A stretch of 60,111 nucleotides of DNA from Gammaproteobacteria bacterium (GTDB lineage Bacteria > Pseudomonadota > Gammaproteobacteria > UBA6186 > Azoamicaceae), in contig JAUIIV010000007.1 in the NCBI GenBank assembly GCA_030431675.1, forward strand, positions 1-60,111. Reading direction: 5' to 3'. The notes under the pieces are model-generated. The model saw nothing but the letters and a program-made list of their open reading frames with translations. It searched no databases and was not told the origin of the DNA. The position numbers were made by a program, and so were the translations under genes. This document shows, one piece after another, positions 38,012-46,676 of the stretch; the first letter of the stretch is position 1, and every line of letters begins with the position of its first letter.

Positions 38012-39394
38012 CTACTTCGGCTCTCCAGTCATAAGCTGAGGATCTAATAGTTCGTTTAACTGCTCTTCGGACAGTTCAGTCATTTCTCGAGCAATATCTT
38101 TTATTGGGCGCTTTTCAGTATAGGCTTTTTTGGCAATTTCAGCGCCTTTTTCATAACCAATCAATGGAGTGAGTGTGGTTACTAAAATAGGGTTCATCGC
38201 CAGTTTATCGTTAATTGCTTCATAATTAACCGTAAAATCTTTAATTGGCTTGGACAAGGTTTTAGCGCCATTAGCAATTAACTCTATAGATTGCAAAATA
38301 TTATAGGCAATTACTGGTAGCATAACATTAAGTTGGAAATTACCTGATTGCCCTGCAAATGCTATAGTTGCATCGTTGCCAATTACTTGTGCACCAAGCA
38401 TACAAATTGCTTCTGGGATTACCGGGTTAACTTTGCCTGGCATAATACTACTACCTGGCTGTAGCGCCAACAAATGAATTTCACTTAGCCCTGATAGTGG
38501 GCCACTATTCATCCAACGCAAGTCATTAGATATTTTGGTGAATATGATGGCAGCTGAGCGTAACTGTGCAGACAATTCAACTATTGCATCTTGGGCGCTG
38601 AGTCCGGCAAAGAAATTGTCCATAGGAGTAACATCCATAGTTAATTTAACTGCCAATAGCTTACATACCTTGCTACTAAATTTAGGGTTGGTGTTAATCC
38701 CAGTACCAACTGCAGTACCCCCAATTTGTAATTGCTTAACGAAGTTTAAACTATTTTCTATATGGCCTATGTTCTTACGAACTTGCTCTGCCCATCCGCT
38801 AATTTCTTGGCCAAACGTAATAGGCATAGCATCCATTAAATGCGTTCGTCCAGTTTTGGTTACATTCTTTAATTCTTCAGCGCGCGCCTCTAAAGACTCT
38901 AATAGTGTGTACATGGCAGGCAGCAAACGCTCGCTCACCTCAATTGCCGAACTTAAATGAATACAAGTTGGGATTACATCATTACTACTTTGTCCAAAGT
39001 TGACGTGATCATTGGGGTGAATCTTAAGCTTGCTATCATAGGATGCGATGAATGCAATAACTTCATTTGCATTCATATTAGTACTTGTGCCAGAGCCAGT
39101 TTGAAAAACATCTAGTGGAAATTGATCGTCGTGCAAGCCATTGGCTACTTCATCTGCAGCTTTCACAATCGCCATAGCAATTTCTTTATCTATTAAGCCT
39201 AAATCTGCATTAACCTGCGCTGCAGCACTTTTAACTAAGCCTAAAGCACGAATAAATGCTCGTGGCATGCGTAAACCGCTGAGAGGAAAGTTTTCAATTG
39301 CGCGTTGTGTTTGTGCTCCCCAGTATGCATTGATTGGAACCTCGATTGGTCCAAGGCTGTCATGTTCTGTGCGAGTCGGTATATCTTTAAGCAT
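38012..39394 (-). CDS. fumC: Class II fumarate hydratase
   Basis: This 460-residue enzyme interconverts fumarate and malate without an Fe-S cluster. It has TQRAIENFPLSG near the start, TGSGTSTNMNANEV, KTGRTHLMDAMPITFGQE and the fumarase/aspartase signature GSSIMPGKVNP. Length and motifs are those of FumC. It lies 10 bases after acnA, giving two successive TCA-cycle steps close together in one transcription unit. Confidence 0.96.
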   Translation of the reverse strand: MLKDIPTRTEHDSLGPIEVPINAYWGAQTQRAIENFPLSGLRMPRAFIRALGLVKSAAAQVNADLGLIDKEIAMAIVKAADEVANGLHDDQFPLDVFQTGSGTSTNMNANEVIAFIASYDSKLKIHPNDHVNFGQSSNDVIPTCIHLSSAIEVSERLLPAMYTLLESLEARAEELKNVTKTGRTHLMDAMPITFGQEISGWAEQVRKNIGHIENSLNFVKQLQIGGTAVGTGINTNPKFSSKVCKLLAVKLTMDVTPMDNFFAGLSAQDAIVELSAQLRSAAIIFTKISNDLRWMNSGPLSGLSEIHLLALQPGSSIMPGKVNPVIPEAICMLGAQVIGNDATIAFAGQSGNFQLNVMLPVIAYNILQSIELIANGAKTLSKPIKDFTVNYEAINDKLAMNPILVTTLTPLIGYEKGAEIAKKAYTEKRPIKDIAREMTELSEEQLNELLDPQLMTGEPK

Positions 39395-39404
39395 AATTTT
39401 ACCT

Positions 39405-42041
39405 CTAAGCTGCTAATAGGGTGCGGATCACATATTGTAAGATCCCACCATTTTTGTAATATTCGAATTCCATCGGTGTATTAATACATACCTTTACGGT
39501 AAACTCTTTGTTGTCGGCTTGTACTAGCAATTCTGCATTTGGTGCTAGAGTTTCTAAGTTGATACTATAATCTTCGAAGCCTGTTAAAGATAAGCTCTGT
39601 GCATTTTCGCTATTAGTAAATGTAAGTGGCAACACTCCCATACCAATGAGATTAGAACGATGTATACGTTCAAAACTTTCTGCAATGATTGCACGAACAC
39701 CAAGAAGTCTTGGGCCTTTAGCCGCCCAATCTCTTGATGAGCCCGCGCCGTATTCTTTACCTGCTATGACTATTAATGGCGTTTGCTGTTCTTGGTAACG
39801 CATAGCAGCATCAAAAATTGACATCTGCTCTTGGTCTGGCTGGTATATGGTATAGCTACCAATTTTGCCTGGCACAAGTAGATTTTTTAGTCGTATGTTA
39901 CCAAATGTACCACGCATTAGTACTTCATGATTGCCACGTCGTGAACCATAAGAATTAAAATCCATTTGTTCCACTCCATGCTCTAACAAATACTTTGCTG
40001 CAGCAGAGCTTTTGGAAATTGCCCCAGCAGGTGAAATATGATCTGTAGTTACCATATCACCTAGCATGACTAATACCTTCGCCTGCTTAATATTGCTAAT
40101 TGGGTTAGGTTGCTTTTGCATATCTGTAAAGTATGGTGGATTACGTACATAAGTACTGTTTGCATCCCAGGAAAATTGTTCACTAGGTGGTGCTTGTATT
40201 GCTGCCCAGTCATCATCTCCAGCAAATACATCTTGGTATTTTTCTGTAAACATGCTAGAGCGTAAATGTTGTTTGATAACGGAGTGTATCTCTTCTTTAC
40301 TTGGCCAAATATCTTTAAGCAATATTGGCTTGCCATTTTGATCTTGTCCTAAAGCCTCAGATTGAAAATCAAAATCTACTGTGCCAGTGAGCGCATAGGC
40401 AACAACTAGCATAGGAGATGCTAAATATGAATTCTGTACATCAGGGTGTATACGTCCCTCAAAATTTCTGTTGCCAGATAAAACAGAACATACAGTTAGA
40501 TTGTTATCATTTATTGCTTTGCTAATCTCTGGTGCTAGTGGCCCAGAATTACCTATACATGTAGTACATCCATAACCTACTAGGTAAAAACCTAACGCGT
40601 CTAGATCTGCGGTTAAGCCAGCTGCATCATAGTAATCAGTAACTACTTTAGAGCCTGGTGCGAGGCTGGTCTTAACCCACGGCTTTGTGGTAAGACCAAG
40701 TTTATTGGCATTTCGTGCTAAAAGTGCTGCGCCAATCATAACATCAGGATTTGAAGTATTGGTACAACTAGTTATAGCTGCAATTACTACAGCGCCATTT
40801 TTTAACTCGTAATCATTAACTGCAATTGCTTGACTGGCATTCTTATTTTGCTCTTTAAGATTTTCTTGTAAGGCTTGTTTAGCCTGGGTTAAAGCAATTC
40901 TATCCTGTGGCCTTTTTGGTCCGGCTATAGAGGGTTGTACTGTGCTGAGATCTAAATGCAGAGTATCGGTGTATTCAGCTGTAGGGGAGTTGCTATCCCT
41001 AAACAGACCTTGTGCTTTAGCATATGCTTCTACTAATGCAATCTGTTCTTCTGGTCGTCCAGATAATTGTAAATAATCTAGAGTCTGCTTATCGATTGGG
41101 AATATACCGCAGGTTGCGCCATATTCTGGTGCCATATTGCCAATAGTTGCTCTGTCAGCTACTGGTAATTCGTCTAAACCAGAGCCAAAAAATTCTACAA
41201 ATTTACCTACTACGCCTTTTTTGCGTAGCATCTCTACTACGGTTAGCACTAGATCAGTGGCAGTTGCAAGCTCTGGCAAACTTCCTGTCAACTCAAATCC
41301 AATTACTTCTGGAATTAGCATGGTTACAGGTTGTCCCAACATTGCTGCCTCGGCTTCTATGCCTCCAACACCCCAACCAAGAACACCCAAACCATCAATC
41401 ATAGTAGTGTGCGAGTCTGTACCTATAACTGTATCAGGGTATGCAATATTTTCGCCGTTTTGTTGTTTAGCAAAAACCACTTTTGCTAAATACTCTAAGT
41501 TTACCTGATGTACAATTCCTGTCCCTGGTGGCACTACGCTAAAGTTACTTAGGCTATTTTGTCCCCAGTTTAAGAATGAATAACGCTCTTTATTGCGTTC
41601 AAATTCAATAGCAGTATTACGTTGGTATGCATTTGGTGTGCCATAGACATCAACAATCACTGAGTGATCGATAACTAAATCTACCTGTGATATTGGATTT
41701 ATTTTGTTGGGGTCGCCACCTAATTTTATAATGGCATCTCGCATGGCGGCCAAATCTACAATTGCCGGTACCCCAGTAAAATCCTGTAAAATAACTCTGG
41801 CAGGCATGTATGAGATTTCATAACTTGGAGTCGCTGTTGGCTGCCACTTTAACACAGCTTCTATATCTGTTTTGCTTACTTTAAGGTTATCTTCATGGCG
41901 TAGGAGATTTTCTAATATTATTTTTAAGGAATAGGGCAGGCGACCGACATTATATTTGGCAGGTAAGGCGTTAATATCAAAGATCTTGTATGAACTATCA
42001 GCAACTTTTAGATCACGCTTACATCCGAAACTGTCCTGCAT
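39405..42041 (-). CDS. acnA: Aconitate hydratase A
   Basis: This 878-residue enzyme isomerises citrate to isocitrate. Ligand cysteines of the [4Fe-4S] cluster are seen in [12 protein letters not shown] and [57 protein letters not shown] and [20 protein letters not shown] are typical AcnA/IRP segments. The protein depends on Fe-S supply, for which the window also encodes SUF. It leads the acnA-fumC-FKBP-TPR unit. Confidence 0.96.
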   Translation of the reverse strand: MQDSFGCKRDLKVADSSYKIFDINALPAKYNVGRLPYSLKIILENLLRHEDNLKVSKTDIEAVLKWQPTATPSYEISYMPARVILQDFTGVPAIVDLAAMRDAIIKLGGDPNKINPISQVDLVIDHSVIVDVYGTPNAYQRNTAIEFERNKERYSFLNWGQNSLSNFSVVPPGTGIVHQVNLEYLAKVVFAKQQNGENIAYPDTVIGTDSHTTMIDGLGVLGWGVGGIEAEAAMLGQPVTMLIPEVIGFELTGSLPELATATDLVLTVVEMLRKKGVVGKFVEFFGSGLDELPVADRATIGNMAPEYGATCGIFPIDKQTLDYLQLSGRPEEQIALVEAYAKAQGLFRDSNSPTAEYTDTLHLDLSTVQPSIAGPKRPQDRIALTQAKQALQENLKEQNKNASQAIAVNDYELKNGAVVIAAITSCTNTSNPDVMIGAALLARNANKLGLTTKPWVKTSLAPGSKVVTDYYDAAGLTADLDALGFYLVGYGCTTCIGNSGPLAPEISKAINDNNLTVCSVLSGNRNFEGRIHPDVQNSYLASPMLVVAYALTGTVDFDFQSEALGQDQNGKPILLKDIWPSKEEIHSVIKQHLRSSMFTEKYQDVFAGDDDWAAIQAPPSEQFSWDANSTYVRNPPYFTDMQKQPNPISNIKQAKVLVMLGDMVTTDHISPAGAISKSSAAAKYLLEHGVEQMDFNSYGSRRGNHEVLMRGTFGNIRLKNLLVPGKIGSYTIYQPDQEQMSIFDAAMRYQEQQTPLIVIAGKEYGAGSSRDWAAKGPRLLGVRAIIAESFERIHRSNLIGMGVLPLTFTNSENAQSLSLTGFEDYSINLETLAPNAELLVQADNKEFTVKVCINTPMEFEYYKNGGILQYVIRTLLAA

Positions 42042-42150
42042 GCATTATCCTTGCAACTTTTAAAATTGTCTTAAAAGGGTGACATGTTAGTAGAATACAG
42101 TCAAGTTATGTAGTAGTATAACGTAACATAGTCAGGGATAGGAGATGCGT

Positions 42151-42861
42151 ATGAGTGGGGCTACTTCCAACGGCAAGGTAAGTTTTCTTTCTGATTTAAT
42201 TGATGTGCACTCTCATTACAGTCGTGATACCGGCTATATAGTTGTCAGATTAAGACAAGCAGTTTTGACTCGCACCTTAGTAGAAAATGAAGATCCACTT
42301 TTTCCTGCATTTAATAGTTTAAAGTCTACCCTAGATGGTGATGGAGTATTGTGTGTTTTGCACAAGAAAACTAAAGATAAGAAGTTTTCAATGGCGAATA
42401 GGCAACTTGTGCCTGATAACACTACTGTAATTTACTATTCTGTTATACAAGATTCTTCTTGCAGCGGTAATGAAATTAGTCAAAAGTTTGCTGTAAATGT
42501 AGAAGATCTAGATTTGAATTTTATGTTTTGTTTCCCTAATGGGGATATGGGCCGCCAGTTAGCTATGCAATGCTTTGCAGAAATTACTAAGCAACTAGCT
42601 CAGCGTTGTGTTCTGCAATCTTCTAAAAGATTGCGAGATTGTGGTACTGATGGTGCAATGGAGCCGCCAGCACAATCTTCTCCGCCACTTGAAGATCCTT
42701 TTGGAGACCTTACGCCGCCAACGCTTATGTTTAGTAGAAGTGTTTCATATTCTGGAGCGGGAAGTACTATAGAACCGACTCACAGTCCTGAACTGCTAAG
42801 GCCAAATACAGTGCCACCCGATTTAGATGTAGTAAGCAGTGGACCGCAGTGCTATTTCTAA
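42151..42861 (+). CDS. Unknown protein with proline-rich tail
   Basis: I do not recognise this 236-residue protein. The ATG at 42151 has AGGAG at the right distance; the ATG six bases upstream touches that site and is less likely. The first 150 residues look folded, with a SHYSRDTGYIVVRLRQAVLT segment and a cysteine-containing LNFMFCFPNGDMG region. The last 75 are Pro/Ser-rich (EPPAQSSPPLEDPFGDLTPP) and probably disordered. No signal peptide is seen. A secreted effector or regulator is possible but unproven. Confidence 0.6.
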   Translation: MSGATSNGKVSFLSDLIDVHSHYSRDTGYIVVRLRQAVLTRTLVENEDPLFPAFNSLKSTLDGDGVLCVLHKKTKDKKFSMANRQLVPDNTTVIYYSVIQDSSCSGNEISQKFAVNVEDLDLNFMFCFPNGDMGRQLAMQCFAEITKQLAQRCVLQSSKRLRDCGTDGAMEPPAQSSPPLEDPFGDLTPPTLMFSRSVSYSGAGSTIEPTHSPELLRPNTVPPDLDVVSSGPQCYF

Positions 42862-42921
42862 AGGCCTAAGATAGTAGTTGCCTCTATGTACTAGATGTAG
42901 TAACTTTGTTGGGATCATTTT

Positions 42922-42996
42922 AGGCGCGTAGCTCAGTGGTAGAGCACCACCTTGACATGGTGGTGGTCGGTGGTTCAATCCCACTCGCGCCTACCA
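42922..42996 (+). tRNA. tRNA-Val (GAC)
   Basis: All arms pair: acceptor AGGCGCG/CGCGCCT, D stem GCTC/GAGC, anticodon stem CCACC/GGTGG with loop TTGACAT (anticodon GAC), and T arm GGTGG-TTCAATC-CCACT. An encoded CCA ends the 75-base gene. A decayed copy lies 1.6 kb downstream on the same strand. Confidence 0.95.
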
Positions 42997-43015
42997 GTTT
43001 ATCTACCAGATTAAC

Positions 43016-43147
43016 TTAGTCTTTGATTTTTCCCTCAAGTGATTTGGAAGTAGCCTTTAGAAGTGGATTGATCTTCTTTGGAGATGTAGCCAAGTTATCT
43101 AAGAACGCCACGTGCTCTTCGGTGATAAAAGTTACGTAATCTTTCAT
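43016..43147 (-). CDS. Possible 43-residue small protein or gene remnant
   Basis: This minus-strand frame reads MKDYVTFITEEHVAFLDNLA and ends with a lysine-rich EGKIKD before a TAA. No good ribosome site is visible and I do not recognise it. In a stretch full of gene remnants it could equally be the leftover of a longer gene. Confidence 0.25.
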   Translation of the reverse strand: MKDYVTFITEEHVAFLDNLATSPKKINPLLKATSKSLEGKIKD

Positions 43148-43231
43148 TCTCTAAAAGTTGAGTTGGAGCATGGTGAGAAATATGTAACTAGAGAAATTGC
43201 ATAGTATGGAGCTGCAAGTGTAAAATGGCGC

Positions 43232-43284
43232 TATTAAATTGTATATGAGGGTACTGCTGGAACGAATTTCAAATTATAGGTCAT
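43232..43284 (-). pseudogene. 5' remnant of a RelE/StbE-type toxin gene
   Basis: An ATG at 43284-43282 lies inside the antitoxin's last codons, as is usual for such pairs. It opens MTYNLKFV, matching the common StbE/RelE start (MTYKL-F-P). Similarity fades after eight to ten codons and no RelE body follows, so the toxin is lost. The right edge of the remnant is uncertain. Confidence 0.5.
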
Positions 43285-43525
43285 ATAGATCAACTTTGAC
43301 TGCAGTATCTTTATCTTTAAGCCTTTCCTTAGCTAATTCTAATAGCTCAATATCTTCAAGAACTTCTAGCATTTTTGCATAAGTCTTGGCCGGCACTATA
43401 TAAGCGGTAGGCTTATTGTGGTTGAGCAGTGCTACTGTCTCGCCGCCTGCCTGAGCCAATAGAGCGCTAGGGTTCTTCTTAAACTCTGATATGCTAGTAG
43501 ATAAATTTGCGTGTACATGCTCCAT
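43274..43525 (-). CDS. StbD/RelB-like (Phd/YefM-type) antitoxin, orphaned
   Basis: This protein of about 83 residues begins MEHVHANLSTSISEFKKNPS (an upstream ATG at 43537 would add four) and continues VALLNHNKPTAYIVPAKTYAKML, the DNA-binding fold of Phd/YefM-type antitoxins. It ends KVDLYDL, like the C-terminal toxin-binding tail of StbD. The expected toxin gene overlaps its stop but is destroyed after a few codons (next entry), so the antitoxin is an orphan. It may still repress its own promoter or neutralise a relative elsewhere. Confidence 0.8.
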   Translation of the reverse strand: MEHVHANLSTSISEFKKNPSALLAQAGGETVALLNHNKPTAYIVPAKTYAKMLEVLEDIELLELAKERLKDKDTAVKVDLYDL

Positions 43526-43537
43526 AATGCTTCCCAT

Positions 43538-43875
43538 AAATAACCAAATATATGGTCTTATTATGGACCATGCTTATAGTCTAAACAAGCACTTGAAGGT
43601 CCAACCACATCAACATTCTTAAGGGCATATTTGCAGGCAACTGTAGTTTACATTATTGTCTATAGCCTGGATTTCATGGCGAATTAACCGATTACCTTAT
43701 GTGACCTGCTGCTAAAACATTTAAAGATCCAACAATATCTCCGTTATTGCTATAGCAGACTCTCTAACAAATTCTGTGTGTCGGCTAAAGATCGCACAGT
43801 TGACTGTCGTCTAATTAATACATTTAACTCGTTTGGTAGAGAATATAATTTTTTATCATTTTGTTATGTGTTTGC
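43538..43875. other. Gap with gene remnants
   Basis: No complete gene is supported here. The minus strand at 43692-43748 holds a likely TnpB tail, listed separately. The rest shows short interrupted frames, as expected of decayed insertion sequences. Confidence 0.4.
43692..43748 (-). pseudogene. Possible C-terminal scrap of an IS200/IS605 TnpB-like protein
   Basis: The minus strand reads NNGDIVGSLNVLAAGHIR and stops. TnpB proteins often end with a similar segment (AD-VGSLNILAAGH) just after their zinc finger. Only about 18 residues match and the upstream frame is broken, so the call is tentative. Confidence 0.35.
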
Positions 43876-44379
43876 TTATGTCGGCGTGCACTTTATTTTT
43901 ACTACAGAACCTTGTTGTATTTTAAGAAATAGTTCTGCTATATCTTCGTTAGCCATTCTAATGCAGCCATGTGATGCGGGTGTGCCTAGTAAGTCTTCAC
44001 GGTTAGTGCCGTGTATATAGATATATCTAGAGTGTGAATCTACCACATTTCCTGAGCTGTCTACGCCTTTGTTTATACCTGGCTCACATCCTCTAAGTCT
44101 CAATATGCGAGTTAATATACCATCTTCATTGGGTGGGGTATTAATTGGGGAATATTCATAACCCTGATATTCTCGAGCTTTAAATACAGCGTATAACGGA
44201 TGAAATGCACCAATTTTCTCTGATACATAATGGGAGCCTAAAGGTGTTCCGCCAGACCCCTGTACTGCATTTACTCCATTTTGTGCTGTTGAAATACTAT
44301 AAGTTTTTTCAAAGCCACACTTTGCAGACACTTTCATAGTCTGTGAGTTTATATCAATTTCACAAATAAGATTTGGCAT
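43876..44379 (-). CDS. L,D-transpeptidase (YkuD domain)
   Basis: This 167-residue protein carries the YkuD catalytic signature: IYIHGTNREDLLGTPASHGCIRMAN near residues 117-140, with the catalytic Cys and its His. Such enzymes form 3-3 crosslinks or attach proteins to peptidoglycan. It lacks a recognisable signal peptide (starts MPNLICEIDINSQTM), odd for an envelope enzyme; export by another route or a cytoplasmic or secreted role remains open. The gene was probably once co-transcribed with the acetyltransferase gene that now lies 1.4 kb away; a copy of its first 18 codons is left next to that gene. Confidence 0.87.
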   Translation of the reverse strand: MPNLICEIDINSQTMKVSAKCGFEKTYSISTAQNGVNAVQGSGGTPLGSHYVSEKIGAFHPLYAVFKAREYQGYEYSPINTPPNEDGILTRILRLRGCEPGINKGVDSSGNVVDSHSRYIYIHGTNREDLLGTPASHGCIRMANEDIAELFLKIQQGSVVKIKCTPT

Positions 44380-44509
44380 AATATTATAGTTTGAACAAGA
44401 CCATTGTTCGTTCTACGATCTCTGCAGCTTCAGCTACGGGCAAGGTGTATTCGTTTCTTATTGCATCATATTGTGCATGGAGCATACTCTTTTTAAGATC
44501 GTATCCTAT
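44322..44509. repeat. 188-bp direct repeat, copy A
   Basis: This copy aligns without gaps to 45726-45913 with about 10 differences. It joins the intact start of the L,D-transpeptidase gene to a stub of the last 35-40 codons of the acetyltransferase gene (KSMLHAQYDAIRNEYTLPVA to VLFKL and stop). Confidence 0.9.
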
Positions 44510-44524
44510 GCTTAGCATCATTTC

Positions 44525-44599
44525 AAGCGCGTAGCTTAGTGGTGGAGCACCACCTTGACATGGTGGTGGTCGGTGGTTCAATCCCACTCGCACCTTCAT
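44525..44599 (+). pseudogene. tRNA-Val pseudogene
   Basis: The sequence is a near-copy of the tRNA-Val at 42922, with anticodon arm and T arm identical. The acceptor stem is damaged (AAGCGCG against CGCACCT), the D stem is changed (GCTT/GAGC, G-T pair), the D loop is altered (A to G), and the 3' CCA is missing (TTCAT instead of ACCA). It is probably not processed or charged. Confidence 0.85.
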
Positions 44600-44616
44600 G
44601 TTATTTGAATAACATG
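44597..44616. repeat. Perfect 9-bp hairpin after the tRNA pseudogene
   Basis: CATGTTATT-TG-AATAACATG is fully self-complementary apart from its two-base loop. It lies between the tRNA pseudogene and the toxin-antitoxin promoter. It could be a terminator for the tRNA or an insertion boundary; no T-run follows. Confidence 0.5.
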
Positions 44617-44629
44617 CAATGCTTTGTGC

Positions 44630-44668
44630 GTACATTTTATGTACAAAACATTCCTGATATATTATACT
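44630..44668 (+). promoter_or_regulatory. Promoter and operator palindrome of the toxin-antitoxin module
   Basis: GTACAT-TTT-ATGTAC (44630-44644) is a perfect palindrome overlapping a -35-like TGTACA (44640-44645). Exactly 17 bases later is TATACT (44663-44668), a good -10. The start codon follows at 44703 with GAGG ahead of it. This layout suits autorepression by the antitoxin. Confidence 0.6.
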
Positions 44669-44702
44669 GCCCTACATAAGTATCTATTAACCGAGGTTAA
44701 AT

Positions 44703-45008
44703 ATGAAAGATAGATTAGCTGAAGATCGTATTTCTATGCGTACAAACATTGAAACCAAAAAGTTTTTGGCAGCAGCTGCGACTATGTCTGGTTTTAATAG
44801 CTTATCTAGTTTCATATTGTCAACTGCGTATAGGGAAGCTAAAAAGATCCTTAGTGAATCACAAGGTAGAATCGTGTCTGAATCAGATATGGAAGTCATC
44901 CGTTCCTTATTAAATAATCCTCCAGAACCTAATGACAAGCTTGTTGCAGCAATGTCTGAAGCAGCTAGTAGATATGAGGATACTCCTGATAGTGAATTTT
45001 ATTTATAA
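44703..45008 (+). CDS. DUF1778-type (TacA-like) antitoxin
   Basis: This 101-residue protein starts with a ribbon-helix-helix region (RISMRTNIETKKFLAAAATMSGFNSLSSFI), the DNA-binding part of DUF1778 antitoxins paired with acetyltransferase toxins (TacAT, AtaRT, KacAT). The C-terminal half (VIRSLLNNPPEPNDKLVAAM) matches the usual toxin-wrapping tail, with the N-P-P-x-P-N motif. It is followed after 24 bases by the toxin gene, which has a premature stop. Confidence 0.87.
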   Translation: MKDRLAEDRISMRTNIETKKFLAAAATMSGFNSLSSFILSTAYREAKKILSESQGRIVSESDMEVIRSLLNNPPEPNDKLVAAMSEAASRYEDTPDSEFYL

Positions 45009-45032
45009 TTTTACTATTGGATTAAGTAGTTT

Positions 45033-45587
45033 ATGCGTGCTAGTGAGTTTGAATTTTGTCGCTTTGACAAGCATATACATTTAAGAGAGGGCTTTGATTG
45101 TGGAGTTCAGCAGTTAAATGATTTTCTAGGTAAATATGTGAGTCAACAACAAGAGAAACATCTAACAACTGCTTATGTGAGTTGTAAGGCAACTGATGAT
45201 TATCCAAAGTCAATTTATGGATATTATACGCTTAGTGCTAATTCTATATCATCTTCTGAATTTCCAGAAAACATGGCAAGAAGATTACCATCTGAACAGG
45301 CGATCCCCACTATTAAGTTGGGGCGGTTAGCAAGGGATATCAAACGAACTGCTGCGGGATTTGGAAAACTTTTAATACATGACGCACTATTTAGGGCGTA
45401 TAAAGTTAGCAGAAATATTGGAATCTTAGCTGTAGATGTTGAACCCAAAAACGATAAATTAGTTGAATTTTATAGGTCATATGGGTTCTTATAGTTACGG
45501 TCATCAGATTTATGTTTAATACTTCCGATTAATACATTAGAAAAGGCGTATCAAAAGTCATTGTTACTAGAAGATGCCTTGTTGTAG
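45033..45587 (+). pseudogene. GNAT-type toxin (TacT-like) with in-frame TAG
   Basis: The open part (153 residues) has the toxin fold: CGVQQLNDFL near the start, PTIKLGRLARDIKRTAAGFG (acetyl-CoA-binding loop) and DVEPKNDKLVEFYRSYGF. A TAG at 45492-45494 ends the frame just after SYGFL. Continuing in the same frame gives LRSSDLCLILPINTLEKAYQ and more before TAG at 45585, which looks like the normal C-terminal strand of this family (F-P--RLFLPM type). The gene therefore seems inactivated by one nonsense change. Intact relatives acetylate aminoacyl-tRNA. Confidence 0.75.
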
Positions 45588-45725
45588 GTTATCCAACAAC
45601 GTCCAATAATTATGTGGACGACTATTTCCGTTCTCGTTGTAACGACTCTTCTTCATTTTTGCCCTCCTGCGAGGGGCATTATCTCTAATTTATGATGGTA
45701 TGATAATACCGCGGCACTTATATCA
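45588..45725. other. Right part of the inserted segment, no gene
   Basis: This stretch lies between the toxin pseudogene and repeat copy B. It has a GC-rich imperfect hairpin near 45660-45680 (GCCCTC-CTGC-GAGGGGC) but no supported reading frame. Confidence 0.4.
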
Positions 45726-45913
45726 TTGCAGACACTTTCATAGTTTGCGAGTTTATATCAATTTCACAAATAAGATTTGGCATAATATTATAGTTTAAAC
45801 AAGACCCTTGTTCGTTCTACGATCTCTGTAGCTTCAGCTACGGGCAAGGTGTATTGGTTTCTTATTGCATCATATTGTGTATGGAGCATACTCTTATTAT
45901 GATGGTATCCTAT
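45726..45913. repeat. 188-bp direct repeat, copy B
   Basis: This partner of copy A carries the first 18 codons of the L,D-transpeptidase gene (MPNLICEIDINSQTMKVSA, minus strand) joined to the intact 3' end of the acetyltransferase gene. The spacing between copies is 1404 bases. Confidence 0.9.
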
Positions 45914-46525
45914 TAGAGGAAATATTTTTGCAGTACCATTATCTGGATGAGCTGTTGCTGTAATCTGAGTAAGTTGTGCTCCACCAACTTCATATCCTCT
46001 TTCTGCAAGAAATGGTGCCCATAAATAAGTTTGTGAAGTTAGCGCTTCTGTACCGTAGCCATTACGTTGATGAGGACTGTCTATAATGATCGCGCACTCA
46101 CTAATCCCGGGTTTACCACTAGCCCCAAATACAGTTTGTCCTACAGTTTTTTGACCATCTTTAGTCTCAATTATAAATGAGCTGAAGGGATTGCCAACCG
46201 CCCAACGCGAACAACGCTCTGTATGTCTTGCAATGACTGTCTCTGCTGGTATTGGCTTCCCGCTGGCAAATAACCGCATATTATCAGGGTTACCATACAT
46301 ACTTACTAAATTTTTTGTATCAAACGTATTATCACGACTTGTATGACCTGCAGAGAATAGCAGTAGTCTTGGAGTAGTAATACAAGCTTCTAAGGCTGCC
46401 TCATTTGCTGCTCCATCAATTGGATATAATTCAACTGTGGTATTATTTATGAATTCCGGATCAAGTACTTTAGAGCCATCATCTAAAGTTAATAGTGGTT
46501 TTTTTACAAATCCATAACCTGACAT
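45788..46525 (-). CDS. GNAT-family acetyltransferase
   Basis: This 245-residue protein has a GNAT domain in its second half: SFIIETKDGQKTVGQTVFG, ECAIIIDSPHQRNGYGTEAL (motif A, the acetyl-CoA loop) and a C-terminal strand region with GGAQLTQITATAHPDNGTA. The N-terminal 60 residues are distinctive. The target is unknown. The ATG at 46525 has AAGGA ahead; an upstream TTG is less likely. Its last codons are repeated at copy A, showing that it originally ran straight into the L,D-transpeptidase gene with 6 bases between. Confidence 0.8.
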   Translation of the reverse strand: MSGYGFVKKPLLTLDDGSKVLDPEFINNTTVELYPIDGAANEAALEACITTPRLLLFSAGHTSRDNTFDTKNLVSMYGNPDNMRLFASGKPIPAETVIARHTERCSRWAVGNPFSSFIIETKDGQKTVGQTVFGASGKPGISECAIIIDSPHQRNGYGTEALTSQTYLWAPFLAERGYEVGGAQLTQITATAHPDNGTAKIFPLIGYHHNKSMLHTQYDAIRNQYTLPVAEATEIVERTRVLFKL

Positions 46526-46676
46526 GAGCAATATCCTTTATTTCTATTTGGTGACTATATCATAATTGACAATTGTATTGGTTTCTATTCTATAACAGAC
46601 AGATTCTAGAATACATAGTATCTATCTGCTAGAATCTGACGCTAATATTAACGAGGACATTTCTATAGGAGTTGCT

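Noticed and set aside
42922..44599. 42922-44599 as an integrated island between attL and attR of tRNA-Val
   Set aside because: The whole tRNA is copied rather than its 3' part, no integrase is present, and the second copy lies within the segment explained by the 188-bp repeats. Not excluded, but less economical.
44384..44635. 83-codon minus-strand frame ending like the acetyltransferase
   Set aside because: It reads through the tRNA pseudogene and joins it to the duplicated gene end; it is a product of the duplication, not a gene.
45660..45680. GC-rich hairpin as a terminator
   Set aside because: The T-run precedes the hairpin on the plus strand and there is no T-run after it on either strand.
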